From NCBI GenBank assembly GCA_004014935.1, contig CP025325.1, forward strand, positions 1,736,001 through 1,800,000: 64,000 nucleotides of DNA. Direction: 5' to 3'. Positions within the stretch are counted from its first letter, which is position 1, and every line of letters begins with the position of its first letter. Both the position numbers and the translations under genes were made by a program. The stretch is from Saccharomycopsis malanga. Lineage: Eukaryota; Ascomycota; Saccharomycetes; Ascoideales; Saccharomycopsidaceae. Shown here one piece after another: positions 52,168 through 61,916 of the stretch. The notes below the pieces were generated by a model, which saw only the letters and a list, made by a program, of their open reading frames with translations, was not told the origin of the DNA and ran no database searches.

Positions 52168-52553
52168 AATGGCCCAGTGGTTTGCTAAATTATCTTGCCA
52201 GGCCTTTTTGTCTTCTCTGAGAGCGCTGGCCTCTGGCCTAGCGGCCTTGGCGACTAATACTACAATATAATAAAAACAATATCTCTACATGTTGCAAAAA
52301 CAGTTTTCAACGCAAAACTTTGATTTGGGATAATGCCATAGGAGTGTACATATAAACTTAAAAGGAACACATTCATTCAACATTCATAACCGATGATAAA
52401 AGACAAAATTAATAACCAAATCAATGACTCAAAATAGACAAAAAAACAGAACAAACAACAAATGAGGAAGGAAAACACCTATAATATAAGCCTGGGGAAC
52501 AAGGCCAAAACAAAACAAAAAAAGTGAAAGGCAAAGGCAAAGCAAATTGATAC

Positions 52554-54263
52554 TTAGAAAATGTATCCCAAACTCTTTTCGTAAAGCCATCTAAAGTCCT
52601 TCTTGTCACCTCTGAGTGCTTTCAATTCTGCTTCTTCCTTGTTGCATTCCATTTCCTCAGCATCGATAATGTCTTTGTATGAATACAAGTCAGCTTCGTG
52701 AGGCTTGACGGTCTTACTGCGCATGATGAACTTGTAGCCAAAAAGACAAATCAAATAGACTGGGATACCAATGTAGCCGGTGATGAAGTTTTTGTAATCA
52801 AACTTATGGCCCAAAAAGACAGTGAAGTTCTTGACCAAACAGATCAAGCAACAAAGGAACAAACTGATGTAGTCGGAGTAAGGTTGGAAAGGAGAACGGT
52901 AGACCAAATCACGTTTACGGTCAATTCCTTGGGCTTTCAAAGCTCTCATGAAGAAGATGTGGGTAACAAGAATGGAGACCCAAGTGAGTAAACCGAAGAT
53001 TGAGACGACATTGACAAAGTAACTGAACACTTCGGTGGAACTAGAGGAGACATTCATGTAAGCCAACAAGCAGAAAAGGACGCAAAAAGCTAAAGCAATG
53101 TAAGGAACACCATTTTTGTTGGTTTTTGAAAAGATTAATGGGGCTTTACGATTGATCGATAAGCCATACAATGTTCTGGATCCAATGTAAAGATCCGAAT
53201 TACAAGCGGAAAATACAAACAATAAGATACAAACGTTCAAAATGTCAGGCAAGGCCTTGATTTTAGCGTTTTTCACAGCCACGACAAATGGTGAGGCAGA
53301 AGCAGATGTACTCTTTTTAGAAGCAGCAATCAAGTTTGGGTCATTGTAAGCAAGGCAGCATCCCAAAAGCAAAACAGAAACACAATAGAAAATAGCAATA
53401 CGGAAAAAGGTCAATTTGATGGCTCTTGGGATGTTTTTACGAGGATTACGAGCCTCACCAACAACAACACCGACTAATTCGGTACCCAAATAGGCAAAAA
53501 CAGCATTGACAAAAACAGAAACAAACGCAACAAATCTACCAGTAGGACCAGTAATATTTTTGTATTCTGCAAAAGCGCCGGGATCAGACCAGTATCTGAA
53601 ACCAGTTCTGTCGTGAGTTGGACCACCACCCAACATAAGAATGAATAAAAGAAGAATCAATCCAAGAACAGTAACAACTTTGAAAGAAGACAACCAGAAC
53701 TCAAATTCACCAAAGAATTTGACACCAAAGTAATTAATCAAAGTGATAACAACCAAAAAAACAGTAATCCAGACACCTGGATTGACTTTTTCACGGTCAA
53801 CCCAATACAGGATAACTAAAGCAGCTGCAGTAAGCTGATTTGGTGTAATAATCAAATATTTGATAAGATAAGCATACCCAACAGCAAAACCTAACGCATC
53901 ATCACAAAACCGTGAAGCATAACCACTGAAACCATCTGGTAATGGAATATAAGTAGCCATTTCACCTAAAGAACTCATGACAATAAAAACAATCAAACCA
54001 ACAACAGAATAACAGATGAAAACTGAACCACATGATCCATGCATAAGAGCTGACCCTGTACCAATCAATAATCCGGTACCTAAAGATCCACCAATGGCAA
54101 TCATAGAAACATGACGGGCCTTTAAATCTCTGTTCAATCGACGTCCTTCTTGAACTCGAATATCAGTGTCATATTCAACAAATTCTTGGACTGGGTTCTT
54201 TTCTAAATCAGAACCGTTACTGATGCTATTGGTCGAACGTTGTTCGATACCGTGCAGATTCAT
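52554..54263 (-). CDS. DIP5: Amino acid permease, Dip5-like
   Basis: A 569-residue APC/YAT-family plasma-membrane permease with about 12 membrane segments. The signature RHVSMIAIGGSLGTGLLIGTGSAL opens TM1. SSLGEMATYIPLPDGFSGYASRF and ELVGVVVGEARNPRKNIPRAIK follow, and FSACNSDLYIGSRTLYGLSINRKAP lies later. The C-terminal LYEKSLGYIF and the overall pattern are closest to the dicarboxylic (Glu/Asp) permease Dip5 in my reading, but other family members are possible. The cytosolic N-tail has Lys and acidic residues suited to Rsp5-driven endocytosis. The upstream region has several GATAA words, consistent with nitrogen control. Confidence 0.85.
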   Translation of the reverse strand: MNLHGIEQRSTNSISNGSDLEKNPVQEFVEYDTDIRVQEGRRLNRDLKARHVSMIAIGGSLGTGLLIGTGSALMHGSCGSVFICYSVVGLIVFIVMSSLGEMATYIPLPDGFSGYASRFCDDALGFAVGYAYLIKYLIITPNQLTAAALVILYWVDREKVNPGVWITVFLVVITLINYFGVKFFGEFEFWLSSFKVVTVLGLILLLFILMLGGGPTHDRTGFRYWSDPGAFAEYKNITGPTGRFVAFVSVFVNAVFAYLGTELVGVVVGEARNPRKNIPRAIKLTFFRIAIFYCVSVLLLGCCLAYNDPNLIAASKKSTSASASPFVVAVKNAKIKALPDILNVCILLFVFSACNSDLYIGSRTLYGLSINRKAPLIFSKTNKNGVPYIALAFCVLFCLLAYMNVSSSSTEVFSYFVNVVSIFGLLTWVSILVTHIFFMRALKAQGIDRKRDLVYRSPFQPYSDYISLFLCCLICLVKNFTVFLGHKFDYKNFITGYIGIPVYLICLFGYKFIMRSKTVKPHEADLYSYKDIIDAEEMECNKEEAELKALRGDKKDFRWLYEKSLGYIF

Positions 54264-56278
54264 TTTTTTGATATAAAAATGTTTGAAAAAAAAAATTACT
54301 GTTATTGTCCAGAAAAGCTCAACATCATTAAGTGAAGCAAACCGGAGCGGATTGCCCTTTATATATTATCTTGCTTGAAGCAGATGTCAGTACATACATA
54401 CATACAAACTGCATCAATGTGGAAAAAAAAAGAAGAAAAAAATGCTTTTCTTGGCGGCAGACGCATGCTTGCCGCAATGCATGTTGTTGAATATTGCGAT
54501 AAGTGCGTTCCTCTATAAGCCATACTTGATGTAAAGGTACGGTTTGGTGGATTCTGAATGACACCAATGCAATGGGCGCTAGAAACTGACCAAAGCTGTT
54601 TTAAAAGCTGATCTGCATAAAGACTATTTATTTAGGGCTGTGCATTTACGAGGAATAAGGGTCCAATGCTGGGTTTTCGGGGGTGACCGATAACGTTTTG
54701 CCTGGTTGCTTGGTGGAGTGTTTTATGATTTAATAGTGTATCTTGGCGAGAACTATTTTATGCGGTGCCTTTTACTCTTATCTATAAAGCACTACAGTTG
54801 ATTAAATAGGACAATGCATAGTATTATTATACTATGGGACATTCATTATACAGCACCGAAGGGACCCACACAACGGTAAAACAGTGAGTGGACCGCATTT
54901 TATACTTTCAATATGCTGCCATGCAGTAATATATGCTCTGTAATAGAAAGAAAGGAGTGAAATTAACGGTCCACGTCCTGCAGGTGACGCCGCATGGTTC
55001 TCCGCATAATCTGCCTTCGTATGTTCGTTCACTAGTTGGTATTTTTATCCAAACTCTAAGCCACTGGCCATTAATATAGCATCATTCATCCTGTATCGGG
55101 CTAATCAGGAAAAATTTTATTATCTGCAAGTCTCAGCCTACACACGCACCGCCGTCCCACTGTTTGTTCGGTTAACGCCGGCCCTTATACTACTAAAGCT
55201 GCAATTCGATGTATGTGTATGCGTGCTCATGTATATGCACTCTGCTGCACGGTTGCCACCCCCACCACTCACGGCGGATTTCCGGTCGACTATTTCGTGG
55301 GGTCCACCAACTGTTATACTGTATATATACTGTACAATATATGAGACCATAATATGGAACTAACAGAGCAATGATAACGTAATGAGCGCCAAACAAGTTG
55401 TAAATATGCGACATTGAAACATCAAACAAAGATTAAAACTTGAGACTGTTCCATGGATGTGGCAACAGAAACAATAGACAATCAAAATATGGAACCTTGA
55501 TTATGTATCAGTAAAATTGAATAATGCATAAGACAATAGATAAAACAGTGTTAACCGATGGATTATGAGACAAAGATGTAAACATGACGTGGATTAATCA
55601 GAAACCAAAAGGTAAATAGCGTCAAAGACCTGGACAATTTGGGTTATATCTAAAGTTTTAACTTGTACGCATAGTTGACTATAATAAGTAAAAGTATCCA
55701 GAAAACTGTATTTATAAAGTGTCATGGTTTAAATTTATACATGAAAGGTTCCAATAACTAACTAGCAATCAGTGAACTAAGCTATTTATATCGTAGAAAC
55801 TTGGTCTAACAGATTGCATTGATACATATAAACTCTTATTGGTTGTTGATACTAGGGTCGAAATATAAGATTATTATTGTGTAATCGCAAGATGGTTCAA
55901 ATCTTAACTTTTATCTACTCCTAATCCTGAATTTTGCTTGATTACATACTTTTCGTTTCATTACCTCTTGTAAATACAGCTCCTTTAATAAACCATAGCA
56001 AGACCCATATTTAACCCGCTAGGTAATATCATAAATTATGCTAAATACAGAAATACACAAGATGTAGTGTTATTTACTCTCTGTTTGAAAATTTTTATTT
56101 TGTTAGGGTTTATACTATGTAAATAAGTTTAGTTGTAGCTGCTAAATACACTGATGTTAAGAACATCAATCTTTCACCATAGAAAACAAGCAGTTCCTTA
56201 CGCCCCACTGATGGATCTAACAAAGATTACTGTATTACTATTTTATATATACACTGTGGCCCGAAGCCCTAATTATAG
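54264..56278. other. Long intergenic region DIP5-POM152
   Basis: This 2.0 kb lies upstream of the permease (leftward) and downstream of POM152. GATAA/GATAAG words occur near 54499, 54690 and 54776, and a TACA-type microsatellite lies near 54391. A GC-rich block at 54950-55300 contains CGGATTTCCG (55275-55284) and GCCGGC. The 3' end of a dispersed repeat (S6) lies at 55815-55880. ORFs here are short and look random. Confidence 0.6.
55815..55880 (+). mobile_element. SINE-like repeat copy S6 (3' relic)
   Basis: Only the 3' end is clear: GATACTAGGGTCGAAATA then TAAGATTATTATTG, matching the CTGGGCTCGAAATATAAGAT end of the family with an ATT-type tail. The 30 bp before it align loosely (ACATATAAACTC). 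It is a short, old fragment. Confidence 0.5.
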
Positions 56279-59200
56279 CTATATGTTCCGGCGAGCCTCG
56301 CAAAAGGCATCCTTGATTTCAATGGCATCGTAAGACCCCTGGAGACTTGTTTTGATATAATATTCGTTATCCTGGATATTGTTGACGTGGTAGATTTCAA
56401 AGTCCTTCAAGTCGTTGAACACACGGCGATAAATTAAACTAAATGGTCCGGTACCGGTGAACTTGAAAACAATTTCTACCTCATCGCCTTCCTGGATGTT
56501 CTCTTCATTAGCATTGATAATCTCTACTGAAGGCTTATCGTGAATTGTAACACGAAGATCCTTTTGACTATATTGTTTGTCTTCCTTGACATTAACTTTG
56601 CAACCCAATCCATCTGCTATGGAAACAATCTCAAACACGCCAGGCTGAACAAGTCTTCTCTTGAATTCAGTGGTGTCTTTGACCACCACAGTGTTCAACT
56701 TTCCATTGAACTGATACTCAACAACAAATGGGCCTGTTCCATGAAGTTTGTATCCTACAGTATCTCCAATACAGATATCGCTCCCAGAGCCCAAAATCTT
56801 GGAGATCTTAGGCACATCAGTGATTGAAATCATCACCTGGTGGTTTAGCAAGATAGTGCTTGCGGTTTTTGCTGTGATTGAGTTGAGTTCTTGCTGCTGA
56901 TGTGGAAAATCATCCTTGACACATCCATGGCCATCTACAATCTTTTTTATAGTGATGAAATGGTTACCCAATGACAAGTATTCTGCAATTCTTTCATCAA
57001 GATGTACTACTTTGTTCTGCAAATCTTCCAAAATAAGAGTGTTGAACTTGTTAAAGTTTTCATTGTAGATTTCCAACTCCACTTTGTAGGGAGCAGCTCC
57101 TTGCAAATGGAGTTCCAAAGGCTGAAGATGTGGTTTCAACTTGTTACTTTGTTGGTTTAGAATGTTTCCATTACCAAGCAAGTTGTGCGAACAAGTCTGT
57201 AACACTTTTTTATTGTCTATGTGACGAGACTCGCCATGATGTGTCTTGTGACGAACCCCATATTGTAATCTTCCATTAGGGATTTCCAATACTTTTTGTT
57301 CAATCACTTGTTCTTCCCGAAAGTTTCTCAAATCAGCTTTGGAATATATAGCATCGCTAACGCTTTTGAAGATATAACGATAAGTGCCCTTTGTTTTTTC
57401 TTCGGGACTCAAGTCTCCAAGAATGCTAATAAAAATAAAATTTGACAGAACTTTGATATTTTTCATTTTACGTATTCCATTAGGTAATTCCACTATATAG
57501 TCAATCAAGAAAGGCGGTTTACCTTTCAAAACTAGATCTACAATGTTATGGTTTTCGTTTACACATATTTCCTGCTTTTTGAAATATCCATCACCCAAGG
57601 ATTTGACCCTAGAGTTAGCAGATTGGTTGATAATCAACTCTGGTTTCGTATGGTACGTAACATTGTAGAATAGCTTCTCGTTGACCAGCCCAATACAAGT
57701 GTTATCTTTGATTTCCGTAAGATAATAGACACCCGCTTTAGAGACTGTGATTTTTGAATGGAACACCGAGTCTCCATGTGGGTTATTGAAAGTTTGCAAT
57801 TGGTTTTGTTTGCCATGTGCATCTTCTACTCTATAACCAACCTTGATGTTCTTTTCTCCAACTAATTTCACAGGTAAAGAAACAGTCTGGCCTTCCTTGA
57901 TATTGATCTTGTAACCTTTTTGATTTACCAACGCGCTGCCCAAAATAGGCTCGAACTCCGCATAAGGAAGCTCTTTTTTCACATTGATGCTGACGTCCTG
58001 GTCATCAAGCAACACTACACAATTAGACTTGTCTTTTACAGACGTGAGAGAAACAACATAATGGCCGCCTTTGGTGAACACTGGAAGTCTCAAATTGTAC
58101 TGGTTTCCGGCGCTTTTGCTGCTGTACGTCTTTCTACGGTTAGTTGCCTTCTCCACAATGCTATAAGTGAGCTCAAAAGGTGCTTCTCCATTGAGTCTGA
58201 TAGGAAGGATTTCGTTTTCAGAGCCTAAACAAAGTGTTTTTTCATGGTGGCGCTGAGAAAACACATTCAAGAACGTGGCATCTGGCTTGGCTCTCATAGA
58301 AGTTCTGTATTTGTATTTGCCGTCAAGATCAATAAAGTTTCTGTAGATGTTATCGTGGATTGCGCTTAATTCGATCTCGTAATCACCTTCGTTCTGAGGT
58401 TCATAATTGTATTGGAATCTGTTGGAAGAAGGAATCTTCAACTTTTTGGTGCCAATAAGTTTTTTGCTGTGGCCTTCCAACTGGTAGTTGTTCACCTTGA
58501 CCTCGAACGGAGGAATACCAGTGAGCAACAAATCAAAACTCAATCCAATTTGACCCAAACAAGTGTCGTTGATAGAAGCGACTGATAACACTGACAAATA
58601 CGGTTTAAAGGCTTTGAATATATCAATGCGTTTGTTATTGTCGTCAATTAAACCAGGACAATATTTCAAATCAACAGATTCTAGTTTGTATGAACCAGAT
58701 CTTTCTGCAGTAAATCTAAACTTGTTCTGGCTGTTGAACTCAAAGTTTTCTATGACTTTGCGCTTCTTAGCTACTGGCTGGCTTTCAAACACATTCTCAT
58801 CATTAGCAATGAAGCTGATATTGGCATAAATCGGCTCATAGGTGGCCAAATCGTGCAAATGGTGTTTTCCATTGATTACAAGCTGGAGATCGCGAGTTTC
58901 ATTCTCTATCAAAGGTTTGTTAGGAACAGTATCAATAAGTTTCAACTTCGGGGAGCCGTAGGCTTTGTATGTTTGAAACAAATGTTTAGATTTGAGGTAC
59001 TCCTCCAAAGAAGTATGCTTTTGTTTATATTGATACTCGTTTTGATAGATACGGGTCAAATTGACCAAGTTTCCGAACCCATCTTCAACCTCAGCCAAAG
59101 AATACGAATAATCACCTGTCTGGTCTACAATGTCACTCACATTGAGCTCAACAGTATATGAATCGGACCAACTGTGGAAACTGGCAAGTTGCTCGGTGGT

Positions 59201-60382
59201 TAGTCTGGAAACAGAAAACTGGCGTTGTGATTCCAGAACAGAAACGGAAACTAATGGTGATCCAGTAGCACCATATGGTTGCAACAATTTCTCATCTACG
59301 ATTTCTCTTTTGGCGTTTATGTACTTTATATACTTAACTCTCAAAGGCGGGACACCGTGGATTTTGATTTTGAGGTTGTTGTAATCGCCAACACACTTGG
59401 CGTAAGTCTCCATTGTGCCAGGATTCTCTACAAGCTCTGCATTAGGACATTTAGAGACAATCACGTTGGATTGATGGACCTTGACAGGCAAGTTTTTGGA
59501 GTCAAATACTTTTCCAACAGAATAAAGACCCGGTTTGTCCACAGGCAATTCAATGAAACTAATACGTGACTTGTCAAGCTTGTTGACCGTGTAATCTATA
59601 TCGTTGTTAATGAACAGATGACCGTTAATAATGAGATCTTTTTTCAAATAATTTATAAACTTGTGCTTGTCGGAGATCTTCAAGCTTTTTAACTGTTTTT
59701 TCTGATACATTGTGGTGTGTTTCTGGTTGTTGTAATCCGTATATACAACCTCAATGCTGGCAATTTCATTGGACGAGTTGAATTTGATAGGAATGGAAAT
59801 AGATTTATCCAAAGTAGGAACCGATCCTGTGGTATCTAAACAGTAATTCTCTGCGAATGGGTTGAGATACGACGTAGACTTGGGTAAAATATTGATGGTT
59901 TTTTTACCTTTAAAGTAAATATCCATATCCTCTTGAAACTTGGAGCCAATATCTACATTAGAATGTTTGACGCTCTTTTTGATCTTAAAAAGACCCAAAG
60001 TAGAATAGAACATGGAGGAAAAGAACATGGACAAGTCACAAGACAAGAAGATTGTAAATGCCGTCACTATTATAGACTGAAGAAACGTGATAAACGGGTT
60101 GAAGGTCAATAACGGTATTCTGAAGACAGGCAATATCCAGAGATATAGCGAATCTATTATGAAGAATTTTAATATGAATGCAAACTGGTCATATTCCATG
60201 GTTTCATTCCCGGCCCCTTGTGTCTTCAATAGCACACATTGCTGCACCTTCCACGCCTGGATCAAGAGAAATATCGCAATAAAATACGCCTTCTGCGAGG
60301 CAACATCTATGATATGAGATGGAATTAACGGCTCAACAACCGCCCCCGGTTCACCTTTCTTGCTCATCTGATGTCGGGACAT
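56279..60382 (-). CDS. POM152: Nuclear pore membrane protein Pom152
   Basis: A 1367-residue pore-membrane protein (S. cerevisiae, 1337). The N-terminal about 135 residues hold the hydrophobic segments (AYFIAIFLLIQAW near 32; FAFILKFFIIDSLYLWILPVF; FITFLQSIIVTAFTIFL), with a short basic cytosolic N-tail. The remaining 1200 residues are luminal and form serial Ig-like beta repeats. Each repeat has the recurring pattern C-x-G, GxPPFxV/LxY and G-x-Y/H; examples are LTGIPPFEVKVNNY, LNGEAPFELTYSI, LKGKPPFLIDYIV, LHGTGPFVVEYQF and FTGTGPFSLIYRR. In the nuclear pore the repeats form a luminal ring around the pore. The protein is intact from first ATG to stop. Confidence 0.96.
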   Translation of the reverse strand: MSRHQMSKKGEPGAVVEPLIPSHIIDVASQKAYFIAIFLLIQAWKVQQCVLLKTQGAGNETMEYDQFAFILKFFIIDSLYLWILPVFRIPLLTFNPFITFLQSIIVTAFTIFLSCDLSMFFSSMFYSTLGLFKIKKSVKHSNVDIGSKFQEDMDIYFKGKKTINILPKSTSYLNPFAENYCLDTTGSVPTLDKSISIPIKFNSSNEIASIEVVYTDYNNQKHTTMYQKKQLKSLKISDKHKFINYLKKDLIINGHLFINNDIDYTVNKLDKSRISFIELPVDKPGLYSVGKVFDSKNLPVKVHQSNVIVSKCPNAELVENPGTMETYAKCVGDYNNLKIKIHGVPPLRVKYIKYINAKREIVDEKLLQPYGATGSPLVSVSVLESQRQFSVSRLTTEQLASFHSWSDSYTVELNVSDIVDQTGDYSYSLAEVEDGFGNLVNLTRIYQNEYQYKQKHTSLEEYLKSKHLFQTYKAYGSPKLKLIDTVPNKPLIENETRDLQLVINGKHHLHDLATYEPIYANISFIANDENVFESQPVAKKRKVIENFEFNSQNKFRFTAERSGSYKLESVDLKYCPGLIDDNNKRIDIFKAFKPYLSVLSVASINDTCLGQIGLSFDLLLTGIPPFEVKVNNYQLEGHSKKLIGTKKLKIPSSNRFQYNYEPQNEGDYEIELSAIHDNIYRNFIDLDGKYKYRTSMRAKPDATFLNVFSQRHHEKTLCLGSENEILPIRLNGEAPFELTYSIVEKATNRRKTYSSKSAGNQYNLRLPVFTKGGHYVVSLTSVKDKSNCVVLLDDQDVSINVKKELPYAEFEPILGSALVNQKGYKINIKEGQTVSLPVKLVGEKNIKVGYRVEDAHGKQNQLQTFNNPHGDSVFHSKITVSKAGVYYLTEIKDNTCIGLVNEKLFYNVTYHTKPELIINQSANSRVKSLGDGYFKKQEICVNENHNIVDLVLKGKPPFLIDYIVELPNGIRKMKNIKVLSNFIFISILGDLSPEEKTKGTYRYIFKSVSDAIYSKADLRNFREEQVIEQKVLEIPNGRLQYGVRHKTHHGESRHIDNKKVLQTCSHNLLGNGNILNQQSNKLKPHLQPLELHLQGAAPYKVELEIYNENFNKFNTLILEDLQNKVVHLDERIAEYLSLGNHFITIKKIVDGHGCVKDDFPHQQQELNSITAKTASTILLNHQVMISITDVPKISKILGSGSDICIGDTVGYKLHGTGPFVVEYQFNGKLNTVVVKDTTEFKRRLVQPGVFEIVSIADGLGCKVNVKEDKQYSQKDLRVTIHDKPSVEIINANEENIQEGDEVEIVFKFTGTGPFSLIYRRVFNDLKDFEIYHVNNIQDNEYYIKTSLQGSYDAIEIKDAFCEARRNI

Positions 60383-60571
60383 TTTGCATCTGTAAGTTCA
60401 ATTCACTTAAACACCGTCACGCTTAAAAAGGCTCACCAATTGCATTAATTTGTCACTGTTAACAGTTGATGTTGCTTATATTGGCTGCTTATTGTTTATA
60501 TTGAAAATATTGAAAATATAGTGGACGGGTAATACGGTGTTGTGCAGGATACATATCAATGTCCCAACATG

Positions 60572-60582
60572 TGAGTCACGTG
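60572..60582. promoter_or_regulatory. TGAGTCA/CACGTG composite upstream of POM152
   Basis: TGAGTCA (60572-60578, the full Gcn4 consensus) overlaps CACGTG (60577-60582). It lies 190-200 bp upstream of POM152 and about 9 bp from the 3' end of repeat copy S7. POM152 is not a known Gcn4 target, so the role is unclear. Confidence 0.4.
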
Positions 60583-60590
60583 TCATATGA

Positions 60591-60952
60591 CTATAATATC
60601 TTATATGTTGAGCCTGGTAAATATCAGTTTGGTATATACGTGCCTCAATGGACTTTTTAAACCAGTAGGAAAAAATCAAGTAATGTCCTGTCATCATTAT
60701 TTTGCTTATTTGAAATATTGGAAAGTAAGCATTTATTGGTAAAGGTTGTGTTTCAGACGGTTGCAACTACCTGTGAGATCATGTTCAGCATCGCAAAAAG
60801 CAGCCAGTAAAAGTGTTCGTGTTGGGAATCAACCACATGAACCTGCGAGGTCTTTTTCATCTTCTCTGAGAGTGCTATCTGCTAAATTGTCTTGCCAGGT
60901 CTTATTGTTCTTCTCTGAGAGCACTGGCCATTGAGGCATACGGCTCAGCGCC
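60591..60952 (-). mobile_element. SINE-like repeat copy S7 (near full length)
   Basis: The most complete copy, about 362 bp on the minus strand. Head: GGCGCTGAGCCGTATGCC, A-box-like TGCCTCAATGG, then GCTCTCAGAGAAGAACAA and AAGACCTGGCAAG; a second copy CACTCTCAGAGAAGATG with AAAAAGACCTCGCAGG; B-box-like GGTTGATTCC; AACACGAACACTTTTACT. Body: GCGATGCTGAACATGA, TCTGAAACACAACC, ATGCTTACTTTCC, TGATGACAGGACAT. End: GTATATACCAAACTGATA, TTACCAGGCTCAACATATAA, GATATTATAG. A target duplication is ambiguous. It lies about 210 bp upstream of POM152. Confidence 0.85.
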
Positions 60953-61280
60953 TATGAAATTATAAAATACTAAAATTTTCATAAACAATAATTTATAAGC
61001 TAGTAATAAATACATGTATCATTGGTGGTAAATTTCTATATTGCTCTAGTCCTATGGCCTGATCTACTAGTTACATTCAACAGGCAAATCCATCTTAATA
61101 TTACTTTAATAAAAAAGAGAAAAATATAGCAATTTTTACCACAATTGAACACATGCCTTTCCTCAACGTAAATTAAACTTTATTGTATTTTTTTTGAGAG
61201 AATGTTTCTCCCCTAATAGTGATTTGAGTGACTGTGGAAACTCTAGTTGGAGTCTCTGTCTAAAGCATTACCTACCCATA

Positions 61281-61445
61281 GTCTAGTGCTTACAACCCAG
61301 CAGATCGGGTGTTCCAATAATAGGATAAAAGCCTTGGGATACTGAACAGGATTTTTTAGATTTTTCTACTGGGCTTGCCATTTCTTGATAGATGAATGCG
61401 TATATTCGCAAATGATATATAGTGGGTTCGATAAATAAGGCTGTG
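61281..61445 (+). mobile_element. SINE-like repeat copy S8 (5'-truncated)
   Basis: Begins inside the body at TCTAGTGCTTACAACCC, with ATCGGGTGTTCC shared with S5. It continues through GGATACTGAACAGGATTT, TTTCTACTGGGCTTGCC and GCGTATATTCGCAAATGATA to the end AGTGGGTTCGATAAATAAGG. The tRNA-like head is absent, as expected for incomplete reverse transcription. Its orientation is opposite to that of S7, about 330 bp away. Confidence 0.72.
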
Positions 61446-61823
61446 TTGTTTTTATTACTAGGTGATCTGACAAAATACATGCCGAGAAGAAAAAAGTAGA
61501 GGACAAAACTGCATTAGCGTGAAGAATAAATCTTTACTACTGGATCAAACAGGTTGGGTAATTAAACGATACTACTCATCCAGGTACTGTTGCAAAAACA
61601 GGGTTAACCATCATTGGACGACGTATCTATTCATAACGACAAGCAAGATGAATGCAATCAGAAAAATAGTTATCATAAAAAATGTAATACAAAAAGTCTA
61701 GTTAATTGTCATTTAACGTATATACACATTTGCACAATCATTACTGATACTCTCTTAACTCATATAAAATCTCAGTTATAATACACCCCCTCACCCCCAA
61801 ATGTCTCTTGTATATTTTTGCGC

Positions 61824-61834
61824 CGGGTAACCCG
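61824..61834. promoter_or_regulatory. Reb1-type site upstream of PRP17
   Basis: CGGGTAACCCG contains CGGGTAA (the Reb1 core) on both strands as a perfect palindrome, 83-93 bp before the PRP17 start. General regulatory factors of this kind clear nucleosomes at yeast promoters. The binding factor in this species is inferred. Confidence 0.5.
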
Positions 61835-61916
61835 TCATATTGCATTATAAAGAATTTTGGTTCAACATTAGACGATATGAAGATGAGGTAAGATTGCTAG
61901 TTTTGCCAAGTTTTGT

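Larger units (their letters stand above)
51980..52255 (-). mobile_element. SINE-like repeat copy S5 with intact pol III boxes
   Basis: Minus-strand copy. The left unit is degenerate at its A-box (GGCCGCTAGGCCAGAGG). The right unit is complete: A-box TTGGCTCAGTGG, 45 nt, then a perfect B-box GGTTCGATTCC within a perfect 5-bp T-stem (ATGGG/CCCAT). The body follows (ACTTTTACTGGCTGC, GATGCTGAACGC, TCTGAAACACC, AGTGCTTACTTTC, ATCGGGTGTTC). The conserved 3' end is lost or unrecognisable beyond about 51980. It lies about 220 bp upstream of the secreted orphan in the same orientation. Confidence 0.8.
51760..52553. other. Intergenic region with SINE-like copy S5
   Basis: Spacer of 0.8 kb between the DIP5-like gene 3' end and the start of the secreted orphan. 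The repeat copy S5 occupies its middle. The remainder holds the orphan's promoter and an A-rich permease 3' flank. No tRNA or ORF. Confidence 0.5.
60383..61916. other. Divergent intergenic region POM152-PRP17
   Basis: The 1.5-kb spacer between divergent genes contains two copies of the dispersed repeat in opposite orientation (S7 and S8). A TGAGTCACGTG composite (Gcn4-type plus CACGTG, 60572-60582) lies next to the end of S7. A CGGGTAACCCG palindrome lies 83-93 bp before PRP17. No ORF of note. Confidence 0.6.

Noticed and set aside
52080-52180. A genuine tRNA gene on the minus strand
   Set aside because: A and B boxes and the T-arm are good, but the seven bases before the A-box do not pair with the bases after the T-arm, and the sequence continues as the dispersed repeat body.
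54391-54410. TACA-type microsatellite as a functional site
   Set aside because: A simple short repeat of about four units in the permease promoter; nothing suggests a role.
60591-60952. The dispersed repeats as solo LTRs or MITEs
   Set aside because: Copies lack TG...CA ends and terminal inverted repeats, carry internal pol III boxes, and are often 5'-truncated, which fits a SINE.
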